Origin: Alphaproteobacteria bacterium
Lineage (GTDB): Bacteria > Pseudomonadota > Alphaproteobacteria > CACIAM-22H2
Assembly (NCBI GenBank): GCA_016793045.1
Contig: JAEUKZ010000123.1
Location: 1-41,937 of the forward strand
Direction of reading: 5' to 3'
DNA: 41,937 nt
The notes below the pieces were generated by a model. It did not search any database, had not been told where the DNA came from, and was given only the letters and a program-made list of their open reading frames with translations. The translations under genes and the position numbers were made by a program. Below, in pieces: positions 16,584-23,949 of this stretch (positions are counted from its first letter, which is position 1; every line of letters starts with the position of its first letter).

Positions 16584-17096
16584 ATGAGCACCGAGCCCGC
16601 TGCGCCGCAAGCTGGACCGCCGCCGGCGAAGCCCGCGCAGCGTGTGTTCCTCCTGGTCGTCGACCAGAGCCCCGAGCTCAAGATCGCGCTGCGCTACGCC
16701 TGCCGGCGCGCCCGCGCGACCGGCGGGCGCATCGCGATGCTCTACGTCACCGAGCCGGCCGATTCGACCGAATGGCTCGCGGTCGGCAAGCTGATGCAGG
16801 AGGAGCGCCGGCAGGAGGCCGAGCAGCGCCTGCAGGAGCTTTCGGCCTACGTCCGCTCGGTCAGCGGCGACATGCCGATGCTCCACGTCCGCGAAGGCGC
16901 CGTGCGCGACGAGTTGTTTGCGCTGCTCGACGAACACCCGGAGATCTCGGTGCTCGTGCTGGGTGCGGATTCGGGGCCGAAGGGTCCGGGCCCGCTGGTG
17001 ACCGCGCTCGCCGGCAAGTTCTCCAACAAGCTTCGCATTCCGATGATGATCGTTCCCGGCTCGCTCACCGAAGCGCAGATCGACGCGATCAGCTGA
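16584..17096 (+). CDS. Universal stress protein (UspA family)
   Basis: The 170-residue single Usp domain begins after a 20-residue Pro/Ala-rich leader (VFLLVVDQSPELKIALRYAC). It shows the ATP-binding pattern near the end: LVLGADSGPKGPGPLVTALA followed by GKFSNKLRIPMMIVPG. Usp proteins are small cytosolic nucleotide-binding stress factors. A usp gene near trpS and nfuA is part of the conserved alphaproteobacterial backbone as I know it. Its 3' end overlaps the 3' end of the convergent cyclase gene by 8 bases. Upstream of it on the same strand is the TSUP cluster, 36 bases away. Confidence 0.92.
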   Translation: MSTEPAAPQAGPPPAKPAQRVFLLVVDQSPELKIALRYACRRARATGGRIAMLYVTEPADSTEWLAVGKLMQEERRQEAEQRLQELSAYVRSVSGDMPMLHVREGAVRDELFALLDEHPEISVLVLGADSGPKGPGPLVTALAGKFSNKLRIPMMIVPGSLTEAQIDAIS

Positions 17097-18372
17097 GCCC
17101 GGCCGGCGCCCGCCCGCCCTGGCGTGGCGTGAACAGCGCGCGCGCGCCGGCGAGTCCGCGCAGCCTGAATTCCCCCAGCCTTTCGACGCCGCCGCCATAG
17201 GCCGCAGCGAGCGCCTCGGTCAGGATGAGGTCGACGTCGAGCGTCTTCGCCGCCTCGGCCGCGCGGCTGACGAGGTTGACCGCCGGGCCGATCACGGTGA
17301 AGTCGAGCCGCTGCGACGACCCGATGTTGCCGTAGAACACCTCGCCGACGTGAAGCGCGATCACCACGCGCAATGGCGGCTCGCCGGCCAGCAGCGGCGT
17401 GTCGTGCAGCGCCTCGACCGCCGCTAGTGCTTCGCCGGCGGCGGCCACCGCGGCCGCGACGGCGCCGCGTTCGTCCCCGCTTCCGGGAATCGGGAAGATC
17501 GCGAGCAGGCCGTCGCCGATGAACTTCAGGACCTCGCCGCCGTTGCCTTCGATGGCCGCCCCTTGCGCCTCGAAGCAAGCGTTGAGCAGCGCGACCACGC
17601 GCTCGCCGTCCAGCCGCTCCGAGCGCTCGGTGAAGCCGCGGATGTCGGATGACCAGATCACCGCGTGCAGCCGCTCGCCCGAGCCGCGGCGGATCTGGCC
17701 GGCGAGCACGCGCGGGCCGGTGGTGGCGCCGAGATAGGCTTCGACGACGTTGCGCGAGATCTGCTCGAGCACGTAGTGGTCGACGAGGATGCCGAAGATC
17801 GCCGCGACCCTTGCGAGGGCGGCGACGTCGGCATCGGTGAACCCGCCGGACCGGTCGGTGGCAAAGGTGCCGACGTGGCGCCGCCGGCGGGCGCCGCGGA
17901 TCGGCAGCACCAGATAGTCGGTGATGCCCTGCTCCCGCAGGTCGGCGAGGATCGGGAAGTCGTCGGCGTCCGCCGTGCCGGCGATGCGCCGCCGGATCGG
18001 CAAGCCGTCCTCGATGCAGCGCGCGACCGGGCTGTCCAGATACAGCGGCGTCTTGCGCATCTCGTGCCGCGCCATCGCGTACTCGGTGCGCCGCTGTGCC
18101 CGCCACCAGCGCAGCCCGTAACCGAAGAACAGCGGGTGCAGGGTTTCGCCGTTGATCGACATGCGCGCGAGCGGCAGTCCGGCGCCGACCAGGCGCCAGC
18201 ACAGCTCGTCGAAAGCCTCCGCCGCGCGCGCGAAGTCCCGCGCCGGGCCGAGCAGCCAGGCCACGACGTCGTCGATCGTGCCGGCAGGCGGCTGCCAGTC
18301 GGCCGGCCGTTCGAAGACGGTTCCGATGCGGGCGAGCGCCGCCGTCACGGCGCGGTCGGGGGCGTCGTTCAT
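17089..18372 (-). CDS. Class III adenylate/guanylate cyclase, copy 1
   Basis: The 427-residue product has an N-terminal helical and GAF-like sensory region (about 1-205) and a C-terminal CHD cyclase domain (about 235-415). The catalytic set is complete: metal-binding D243 (SSDIRGFTE) and D287 (KFIGDG), purine-selecting K283 and T359 (DFTVIG), and transition-state N366 and R370 (VNLVSR). Thr rather than Asp in the purine site is the class IIIb pattern and points to ATP as substrate. No membrane segment is evident, so it is probably cytosolic. It overlaps copy 2 upstream by 4 bases (ATGA). The cAMP could reach the Crp-family regulator nearby, but this is inference. Confidence 0.92.
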   Translation of the reverse strand: MNDAPDRAVTAALARIGTVFERPADWQPPAGTIDDVVAWLLGPARDFARAAEAFDELCWRLVGAGLPLARMSINGETLHPLFFGYGLRWWRAQRRTEYAMARHEMRKTPLYLDSPVARCIEDGLPIRRRIAGTADADDFPILADLREQGITDYLVLPIRGARRRRHVGTFATDRSGGFTDADVAALARVAAIFGILVDHYVLEQISRNVVEAYLGATTGPRVLAGQIRRGSGERLHAVIWSSDIRGFTERSERLDGERVVALLNACFEAQGAAIEGNGGEVLKFIGDGLLAIFPIPGSGDERGAVAAAVAAAGEALAAVEALHDTPLLAGEPPLRVVIALHVGEVFYGNIGSSQRLDFTVIGPAVNLVSRAAEAAKTLDVDLILTEALAAAYGGGVERLGEFRLRGLAGARALFTPRQGGRAPAGLS

Positions 18373-19658
18373 CCGGACTCCGCGGTGCCGTCGGACGGCA
18401 GGGTGAACAGCTCGTGCGCGCCGGCGAGGCCGCGCAGGGTGTGGGGGCCGAGCGACTGCAGCGGCCCGTCATAGGCGGCGGCGAAGGCGGCGCTGGTGAT
18501 CAGCTCGATCTCGCGCTGCTTGCCGACCGCCTCCATGCGGCTGGTCAGGTTGACTGCGGGGCCGATCACCGTGAAGTCGAGCCGGTCGGCCGCTCCGATA
18601 TTGCCGTAGACGACCGGGCCGAGATGCAGCGCCACAACCATCTGCAGCGGCGGCTCGCCGGCAAGCGCGGGGTGGCGCACCAGGCGGCGCACGGCGGCCG
18701 TTGCCTCGTAGGCGGCCGCGAGCGCGCTGCGCGTCGCGTGGCCGGTGAAGAGCGCGTCCTCGACCGTGAAGATCGCCAGCAGGCCGTCGCCCATGAACTT
18801 CAGGATCTCGCCGTCGTGGGCGGCGATCGCCTGCGCCTGCGCCTCGAAGAAGGCATTGAGCAGCGTGATCGTCTGCTGCCCGGAGAGCCTGTCCGACCGT
18901 TCGGTGAAGCCGCGCAGGTCGGACGACCAGATCACCACGCGGATCTCCTCGCCCTGGCCGCGGCGGACCTGACCGTCGAGCACGCGCTCGCCCGTGCGCG
19001 CGCCGAGATAGGCGCCGAGCAGGTTGCGGGCGATGCGCGCCTGCCCGTGGCTGGCGAGCAGCATCGCAAGCAGGTCCGACAGCCGGCGCAGGTCGTCGAG
19101 TTCGCGCTCGGCGAAGCCGCCCGGCCGGTCGGTGACATAGGTCAGCGCGAAACGCCGTCCGCGCACGCCCTCGACCGGCAGCGCCAGATAGTCGGTCCCG
19201 CCCTGCGCGCGCAGTTCGGCGAGGACGGGGAAGTCGAGACCGTCCGGCGGGCCGTCGAGGCGGCGGCGGATCGTCTCGCCGAACTCGATGCAGCAGCGGA
19301 TCGAGTTGGCGAGATAGCCCGGCGTGTCGCGCACCTCGTGCAGGATCGCCGTGTCGGTCGTGTAGCCGGCATCGCGCCACCATTGGACGCCGAAGCCGGT
19401 GAACTGCGGATGGAGCGTGCCGACATGGGCGGTCAGCCGCATCGCCGGGATGCCGGCCGCCACCAGCCGCCACGCGTACTCGTCGAACAGTTCCGCGAGC
19501 CGCTCGATCTTGCGCGCGGGTCCGGTCAGCCACTCGGCCAGCTCGCTGATCGTTCCCGCCTGCGGGCGCTGCCTGGCCGGGCGCTCGAACCGGTCTTCAA
19601 TACGAAAATACCGCTCCGGGATGGGAATTGATGGCTGTCTGGGGGTGGAGTCGGGCAT
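18369..19658 (-). CDS. Class III adenylate/guanylate cyclase, copy 2
   Basis: This 429-residue paralog of copy 1 has the same layout: GAF-like N-terminal half (WLTGPARKIERLAELFDEYA and VRGRRFALTYVTDRPGGFAE are shared patterns) and a CHD domain with D247, K287, D291, T363, N370 and R374 all present, so it should be active. Both copies share a distinctive N-terminal region (GTIxxLAEWLxGPAR, TLHPxFxGxGxxWW) that I do not recognise as a named domain. ATG 19658 is about 36 bases from a divergent promoter region. The two genes form an operon read toward the universal stress protein. Confidence 0.92.
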   Translation of the reverse strand: MPDSTPRQPSIPIPERYFRIEDRFERPARQRPQAGTISELAEWLTGPARKIERLAELFDEYAWRLVAAGIPAMRLTAHVGTLHPQFTGFGVQWWRDAGYTTDTAILHEVRDTPGYLANSIRCCIEFGETIRRRLDGPPDGLDFPVLAELRAQGGTDYLALPVEGVRGRRFALTYVTDRPGGFAERELDDLRRLSDLLAMLLASHGQARIARNLLGAYLGARTGERVLDGQVRRGQGEEIRVVIWSSDLRGFTERSDRLSGQQTITLLNAFFEAQAQAIAAHDGEILKFMGDGLLAIFTVEDALFTGHATRSALAAAYEATAAVRRLVRHPALAGEPPLQMVVALHLGPVVYGNIGAADRLDFTVIGPAVNLTSRMEAVGKQREIELITSAAFAAAYDGPLQSLGPHTLRGLAGAHELFTLPSDGTAESG

Positions 19659-19693
19659 GAGAGGTTCCCAGATACCGCGTAATTCGAAAAATT

Positions 19694-19723
19694 GTTGACG
19701 AGGGCGGTCAACCGAACCATGTA
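19694..19723. promoter_or_regulatory. Inverted repeat with back-to-back TTGAC elements (nfuA/cyclase divergent promoter)
   Basis: GTTGAC and GTCAAC lie 7 bases apart (19694-19712). The left copy reads as a plus-strand -35 (TTGACG at 19695-19700) followed by 17 bases and CATGTA (19718-19723), suitable for nfuA. The right copy reads as TTGACC on the minus strand toward the cyclases. The arrangement is either two overlapping -35 boxes or an operator. Confidence 0.4.
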
Positions 19724-19761
19724 AACCGGGTCCCGGCCATCAACAATGACGAGGTGGAGCC

Positions 19762-20310
19762 ATGTTCATCCAAACCGAACAGACGCCCAACCCCGCCACG
19801 CTCAAGTTCCTGCCCGGTCGCACGGTCATGCCGAGCGGCACGGCGGACTTCCCGTCGCGGGAGAGCGCAGGCCGGTCCCCGCTGGCCGACCGGCTGTTCG
19901 CGGTCGAGGGGGTGAAGGGGGTGTTCTTCGGCGGCGACTTCGTGACCGTCACCAAGGGCGGCGACGTCGACTGGCACGTGATGAAGCCGTCGATCCTCGG
20001 CGCGCTGATGGAGCACTTCACGTCCGGCGAGCCGATCGTACGCGAGAGCGGCGCGGCGGCCGAACCGGTCGAGGAAGACGATGAAATCGTCGCCCAGATC
20101 AAGGAGTTGATCGACACCCGCGTGCGCCCGGCCGTGGCCCAGGACGGCGGCGACATCATCTTCCACCGCTTCGAGGACGGCATCGTCTACCTGCAGATGC
20201 AGGGCTCGTGCTCGGGCTGCCCGAGTTCGACGGCGACGCTGAAGGCGGGCATCGAGAACATGCTCCGCCACTACATCCCCGAGGTCACGGAAGTTCGGCC
20301 CGTCCTCTAG
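19762..20310 (+). CDS. nfuA: NfuA-type Fe-S cluster carrier (NifU family)
   Basis: The 182-residue product has an N-terminal Nfu_N domain (MFIQTEQTPNPATLKFLPGR, about 1-88) and a C-terminal NifU-like domain (about 105-182) with the cluster-binding CxxC at C150 and C153 (GSCSGCPSS). Two such monomers share a 4Fe-4S cluster and deliver it to target enzymes in the cytoplasm; MiaB, also in this window, is a plausible client. ATG 19762 has GAGGTGGAG upstream. It is divergent from the cyclases and followed after 44 bases by the glucosaminidase gene. Confidence 0.95.
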   Translation: MFIQTEQTPNPATLKFLPGRTVMPSGTADFPSRESAGRSPLADRLFAVEGVKGVFFGGDFVTVTKGGDVDWHVMKPSILGALMEHFTSGEPIVRESGAAAEPVEEDDEIVAQIKELIDTRVRPAVAQDGGDIIFHRFEDGIVYLQMQGSCSGCPSSTATLKAGIENMLRHYIPEVTEVRPVL

Positions 20311-20354
20311 GGACGCGGCGGAAACTTCCTGGCCGTTCGCGCGTTTTCTCGATC

Positions 20355-21314
20355 ATGCTCGAGATCGCCCTGGCGCGTCCGCGAATGCGGGCGCTCTTCG
20401 CCGCCGGATCCGGCTTGGCCTTCACCGGCCTCGTAGCCGTGCTCGGCTTTCAGCCCACCCCCGCCCGTTCGGCCCTCGAGGTCGTGGCCGACATCCCCGG
20501 GGTCTATCCCATCGACATGATCGACGCTCTGCCGGTGACGGTCGCGACCGACCGTACCGTCAATGTCGCCGACCGCGTGACGGTGGCGTCGCTCGCCGAC
20601 GACTTCCAGGCGCGCGGCTACTCGATGCTGCGCGTGCGCGCGACCGAGAGTTCGGTGCCGCGCGTGATCCTGGCGCAGCTGCCGCACGACATCCACACGA
20701 TCGATTCGATCGACCAGCGCAAGGAGATCTTCATCGCGACCCTGCTGCCGATTCTGCTCGCCGAAGGCGAGCGCATCGCGCGGCTGCGGGCGCGGCTCGA
20801 GGACGTCGTGCGGCTGGCCGAATCGGGCGCGACGCTGAGCGAGAGCGATCGCGACTGGCTGGCGCGGCTCGCCCAGCAGTTCAAGGTCGACGCCGGCGAT
20901 TTCGACGAACTGCTGCTGCGCGTCGATTCGGTGCCGCCGTCGCTCGCGCTGGCCCAGGCGGCGCTCGAATCGGGCTGGGGCACGAGCCGCGTCGCGCGCG
21001 TCTCGCAGGCGCTGTTCGGGCATACGACCGGCGTGTGGCGCGACGGCGCCGACCAGCCGGACCTGCGGCGTTTCGCGACGCTGGCGGACGCTGTGGCCGC
21101 CTATGTCGACAACCTCAACACCAACCGCGCCTATGCGCGCTTCCGCGCCGCGCGCGCGGCGATGCGGCGCAACGGCGGCGAACTCGACGCCCACGCGCTC
21201 GCCAATCACCTCCTGCGCTATTCGGAGCGCGGGGCCGACTATGTGCGCGACGTGCGGGCGCTCATCCGCACGAACGAACTGCTCGCCTTCGACGGCGCGC
21301 GCTTCGTCGATTGA
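20355..21314 (+). CDS. Bax-like glucosaminidase-domain protein
   Basis: The 319-residue product has a basic N-terminus and a hydrophobic signal or anchor (FAAGSGLAFTGLVAVLGFQP, about 14-33). The C-terminal half is a glucosaminidase domain of the Bax/FlgJ type: LALAQAALESGWGTSRVARV carries the catalytic Glu in the ALESGWG motif, and ALFGHTTGV plus FATLADAVAAYVDNLNTNRA match the Bax family. Members cleave peptidoglycan glycan strands in the periplasm. ATG 20355 was chosen because it gives a normal signal region; the frame is open upstream into nfuA. It converges with a VanX-type dipeptidase, so both neighbours act on cell wall. Confidence 0.88.
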   Translation: MLEIALARPRMRALFAAGSGLAFTGLVAVLGFQPTPARSALEVVADIPGVYPIDMIDALPVTVATDRTVNVADRVTVASLADDFQARGYSMLRVRATESSVPRVILAQLPHDIHTIDSIDQRKEIFIATLLPILLAEGERIARLRARLEDVVRLAESGATLSESDRDWLARLAQQFKVDAGDFDELLLRVDSVPPSLALAQAALESGWGTSRVARVSQALFGHTTGVWRDGADQPDLRRFATLADAVAAYVDNLNTNRAYARFRAARAAMRRNGGELDAHALANHLLRYSERGADYVRDVRALIRTNELLAFDGARFVD

Positions 21315-21318
21315 CCCG

Positions 21319-21344
21319 GGCGCGGGACGGCTCAGTCCCGCGCC
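21319..21344. terminator. Hairpin between convergent glucosaminidase and dipeptidase genes
   Basis: GGCGCGGGAC and GTCCCGCGCC form a perfect 10-bp stem with loop GGCTCA, and the dipeptidase stop codon lies in the loop. It is well placed to end both convergent transcripts, but neither side has a T-tract, so intrinsic termination is uncertain. Confidence 0.4.
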
Positions 21345-21892
21345 AACATCCGTTCCGGCAGCACGCTGTCCGACAGCACGGGCAGGCGGCGCGCCTGGAA
21401 GAGTTGATAGTGCCACCATTCGTTGCGGTAGAAGTCCCAGCCGGCGGCAGTCATCAGGCCGAGCAGCGTCAGGCGGTTGCGCTGCGCGGCCGGCGCGATT
21501 GCCGTCGCGCCGTGATGTGACAGCGGGGTGAAGGCGTCGAACGCGGTCCCCATGTCGAGCGGGCGTCCGGCGCCGTCGAGCAGCGTCAGGTCGACCGCGG
21601 CGCCGCGCGAATGCGGCGAGCCGCGCCGCGGGTCGGCCAGGAAGTCCGGGTCCGGCGTGTGGTTCCACAGCGCCCATTGCGCCTCGCTCGGGCGGAACGC
21701 GTCGAAGATCTTCAGCCGCAGGCCGATCGCGGCGGCGAGCGCGATCGCCCGGCGCAGGCGGTCCGCGGCTTCGGGATGGAGCCAGGCCGCGGCGCGGGCA
21801 TAGACCGGCTTGCCGGTGAAATTCCGGGCGGTCGCGTAGGCGATCTCGAGGTCGACGTCGAATTCGGGCGCGGCGATGCGGACGAGGGTCAT
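21332..21892 (-). CDS. D-alanyl-D-alanine dipeptidase (VanX/DdpX family)
   Basis: The 186-residue product is a VanX-type zinc dipeptidase that splits D-Ala-D-Ala. Visible motifs are KIFDAFRPSEAQWALWNHTP (the Arg that stabilises the transition state), SPHSRGAAVDLTLLDGAGRP (zinc ligands His and Asp of SRGxxxD) and NEWWHYQLF (catalytic Glu and zinc His of ExxWH). No clear signal peptide is seen. I chose ATG 21892, which aligns with DdpX; an upstream in-frame ATG at 21949 has a better Shine-Dalgarno (GGGGAG) and would add a Pro/Ala-rich 19-residue leader. No vanH or vanA partner is nearby, so a role in wall recycling is more likely than glycopeptide resistance. Confidence 0.9.
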   Translation of the reverse strand: MTLVRIAAPEFDVDLEIAYATARNFTGKPVYARAAAWLHPEAADRLRRAIALAAAIGLRLKIFDAFRPSEAQWALWNHTPDPDFLADPRRGSPHSRGAAVDLTLLDGAGRPLDMGTAFDAFTPLSHHGATAIAPAAQRNRLTLLGLMTAAGWDFYRNEWWHYQLFQARRLPVLSDSVLPERMLARD

Positions 21893-22039
21893 GGCAGGGG
21901 CGGGGGGCTTTGGGGCGGCGGGTGCGCGGGGTGCGGGATTTGGCCGCATGGCTCCCCGCGGCGTCAAGCATCGGGCCCGCGGTGCGCGCCTGCCCTTGAC
22001 GGCGGCTGCCAAGCCGGCAGGATCGGGCACGGCACGCCC

Positions 22040-22708
22040 ATGAGAATTCTCGCCTTCGACTGTGCGACTGCGCATCTGTCCATCGCCGTCGCGATCGACG
22101 GCAACGTGGTCGCGCGCCATGACGAGCCGGCCGCGCGCGGCCACGGCGAACGGCTGCTGCCGCTGATCCGCGCGACGCTCGACGCCGCCGGGCTCGATGT
22201 CCCGGCACTCGACCGCATCGGCGTCACCGTGGGGCCGGGGCATTTCACCGGCCTGCGCGTCGGGCTCGCCGCGGCGCGCGGGTTTCGCGCCGCCACCGGC
22301 CTGCCGGTGATCGGCGTCACGACGCTGGAAACCCTCGCGCACCAGGTGCCGGCGGCGCAGCGCGCGGGGCGCCGCGTCCTCGCCTGCGTCGATTCGAAGC
22401 GCGCAGAGCCGTATTTCCAGCTTTTCGATGACGAGCTCAGGCCGCTCGGGTCCGCCGCGGCGATGCTGCCCGTGGCGTTCGCGCTCGACCTCCCGCACGG
22501 CGCCCCGCTGATCGTCGCGGGCGATCACGGCGTGCTGCCGGCGCTGCGGCTGCACGGTCACCAGGCCGAAGCGGCGGCGGCGACCCATCCCGATGCCGCA
22601 TTCGTCGCCGCCCTGGCGGCCGGCCGCGACGCGGGCGAGGCGCTGACGCCGTTCTACCTGCACCCGGCGCTCGTCACCGGCGCCGCGGCCGCCGGGAATG
22701 CGCCATGA
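22040..22708 (+). CDS. tsaB: tRNA threonylcarbamoyladenosine biosynthesis protein TsaB
   Basis: The 222-residue ASKHA-fold product begins MRILAFDCATAHLSIAVAID and contains VTVGPGHFTGLRVGLAAARG, both diagnostic of TsaB. It scaffolds TsaD and TsaE in forming t6A at position 37 of ANN-decoding tRNAs. The length is normal. ATG 22040 aligns with the family start; no strong Shine-Dalgarno is visible. It overlaps rimI by 4 bases (ATGA), the usual alphaproteobacterial pairing. The dipeptidase gene is divergent upstream. Confidence 0.94.
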   Translation: MRILAFDCATAHLSIAVAIDGNVVARHDEPAARGHGERLLPLIRATLDAAGLDVPALDRIGVTVGPGHFTGLRVGLAAARGFRAATGLPVIGVTTLETLAHQVPAAQRAGRRVLACVDSKRAEPYFQLFDDELRPLGSAAAMLPVAFALDLPHGAPLIVAGDHGVLPALRLHGHQAEAAAATHPDAAFVAALAAGRDAGEALTPFYLHPALVTGAAAAGNAP

Positions 22709-23217
22709 TCCAGATTGCGCCGGCCGGCCTCGCCATGGTCCCTGTAATCGGCGCGCTGCACATCGAATGCTTCGACGATCCATGGTCGGAGAAGTCGATC
22801 GCCGAGGTGCTCGCCTCGCCGGGGGTCTTCGCCTATCTCGCAGTGACGCCGGGGGAACGCGACGGATCGCGTCCCACGGGCGGCAGCATGCCCTGCGGCT
22901 TCGCGATCGCGCGGGTTTCGGGCGACGAGGCGGAGCTGCTGTCGATCGGAGTCGGCCAGGACTGGCGGCGTCGCGGCATCGCCCACCGCCTGATCGACGC
23001 GGTGCTCGCGGCGATCGAGATCCGCCGCGTCCGCCGGCTCTATCTCGAAGTGGCGGAGGACAATGAAAGCGCCCGCCGGCTCTACGCCACTTACGAATTC
23101 GTCCAGGTCGGCCGACGCGACGGCTACTACCGGCGGCGCGACGGAAGCGTCGCCGCGCTGACGATGTGCAGGCCGGTCGGACGGGCGCAGGCGGGCTGGA
23201 CCGCCGCGTCGTTGTAG
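22705..23217 (+). CDS. rimI: Ribosomal-protein-alanine N-acetyltransferase, RimI-like GNAT
   Basis: The 170-residue GNAT-fold product has the acetyl-CoA loop LSIGVGQDWRRRGIAHRLID (motif A, about residues 77-96) and the RimI-type C-terminal core LEVAEDNESARRLYATYEFV followed by GRRDGYYRR. RimI acetylates the N-terminal alanine of ribosomal protein S18, and broader activity is known for homologs. An insertion relative to E. coli RimI (PGERDGSRPTGGS, about 50-62) and a short C-terminal tail are lineage features. It is coupled to tsaB by a 4-base overlap. Confidence 0.9.
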   Translation: MIQIAPAGLAMVPVIGALHIECFDDPWSEKSIAEVLASPGVFAYLAVTPGERDGSRPTGGSMPCGFAIARVSGDEAELLSIGVGQDWRRRGIAHRLIDAVLAAIEIRRVRRLYLEVAEDNESARRLYATYEFVQVGRRDGYYRRRDGSVAALTMCRPVGRAQAGWTAASL

Positions 23218-23275
23218 GCGCCGGAGAATTACGGCTTACACCCAAAATACTTTGGTCGATTCCAGTTTTCCGCGG

Positions 23276-23303
23276 TTGCAATTTGCCGATGCGGATGTAA
23301 TGT
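23276..23303 (+). promoter_or_regulatory. Possible mucR promoter
   Basis: TTGCAA (23276-23281), a 16-base spacer and TAATGT (23298-23303) form a sigma70-like pair in the most AT-rich stretch of the local intergenic region (23218-23391). A 10-bp palindrome GGTCCGGACC (23338-23347) lies in the predicted leader. MucR-type proteins bind AT-rich DNA and often repress themselves, so this region may also be its own target. Confidence 0.35.
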
Positions 23304-23391
23304 CCCGTCGAAACAAGAAAAGATCGAACAGGGTGGTGGTCCGGACCGCGCGTTAGTCGCCTCTGTTGCTCAATGTAGGAATAAGGAAATC

Positions 23392-23805
23392 ATGCCCGAC
23401 GCCGAAAAGCCGCCTGCGCTCTTGTCATTGACGGCGGAAATCGTTGCCGCCCACGTGTCGAACAACACCGTGGCGCTCGCCGACCTGCCGCAGCTCATCC
23501 AGAACGTCTACCAGACGCTGTCCGGCGCTGGGGAAACATCCGGCGCCGCGCCGCGTCCGCAGCCGGCGGTCACGGTCAAGAAATCGGTGACGCCGGACTA
23601 CATCGTCTGCCTTGAAGACGGTCGCAAGCTGAAGATGCTCAAGCGGCATCTCAAGACCGCCTACAACATGACGCCCGAGCAGTACCGCGAACGCTGGGGC
23701 CTGCCGCACGACTACCCGATGGTGGCGCCCAACTACGCCAAGCAGCGCAGCCAGCTCGCGCGCGATCTCGGCCTCGGCACGAAGGCCAAGCGCCGCCGCG
23801 GTTGA
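23392..23805 (+). CDS. MucR/Ros-family zinc-finger-type transcriptional regulator
   Basis: The 137-residue product is a prokaryotic Ros/MucR DNA-binding protein, an H-NS-like repressor of surface polysaccharide, motility and cell-cycle genes in alphaproteobacteria. The core reads IVCLEDGRKLKMLKRHLKTA, then YNMTPEQYRERWGLPHDYPM and VAPNYAKQRSQLARDLGLG, all family hallmarks. Potential zinc ligands are C73, D76 and H86, but the second His expected 4-5 residues after H86 is Ala90/Tyr91. Some family members fold without zinc, so it may still function. ATG 23392 has AAGGAA upstream. It sits between rimI and fur. Confidence 0.93.
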   Translation: MPDAEKPPALLSLTAEIVAAHVSNNTVALADLPQLIQNVYQTLSGAGETSGAAPRPQPAVTVKKSVTPDYIVCLEDGRKLKMLKRHLKTAYNMTPEQYRERWGLPHDYPMVAPNYAKQRSQLARDLGLGTKAKRRRG

Positions 23806-23935
23806 TCGTCCGGCCGCACCGGCCGTCAGCCTTGCCGGAAGCGGTCCCCGCTACGGCCGGTGTGCCCGAAAAACCGTAACACTCAACCGATAGTGTCCCT
23901 GCGCAATCCGATAGGCTTGCCGGGGCGCCATGGTT

Positions 23936-23941
23936 TATAAT
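23936..23941 (+). promoter_or_regulatory. Perfect TATAAT -10 box before fur
   Basis: A consensus TATAAT ends 8 bases before the ATG at 23950. The expected transcription start would fall at or next to that ATG, so a leaderless mRNA is possible; otherwise translation starts at ATG 23980. No well-spaced -35 element is seen (TTGCCG is only 13 bases away). Confidence 0.4.
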
Positions 23942-23949
23942 CCGGATCG

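Noticed and set aside
20208-20354. Upstream extension of the glucosaminidase frame into nfuA
   Set aside because: It would place residues translated out of frame from nfuA before a normal signal peptide; ATG 20355 gives the expected N-terminus.
21332-21892. Vancomycin-resistance cluster
   Set aside because: Only the VanX-type dipeptidase is present. No VanH, VanA-type ligase or VanRS neighbours exist, and chromosomal DdpX-like enzymes are common.
21950-23281. Long N-terminal extension of the VanX frame across tsaB and rimI
   Set aside because: The extension is antisense to tsaB and rimI and low in complexity. VanX family length is satisfied from 21892 or at most 21949.
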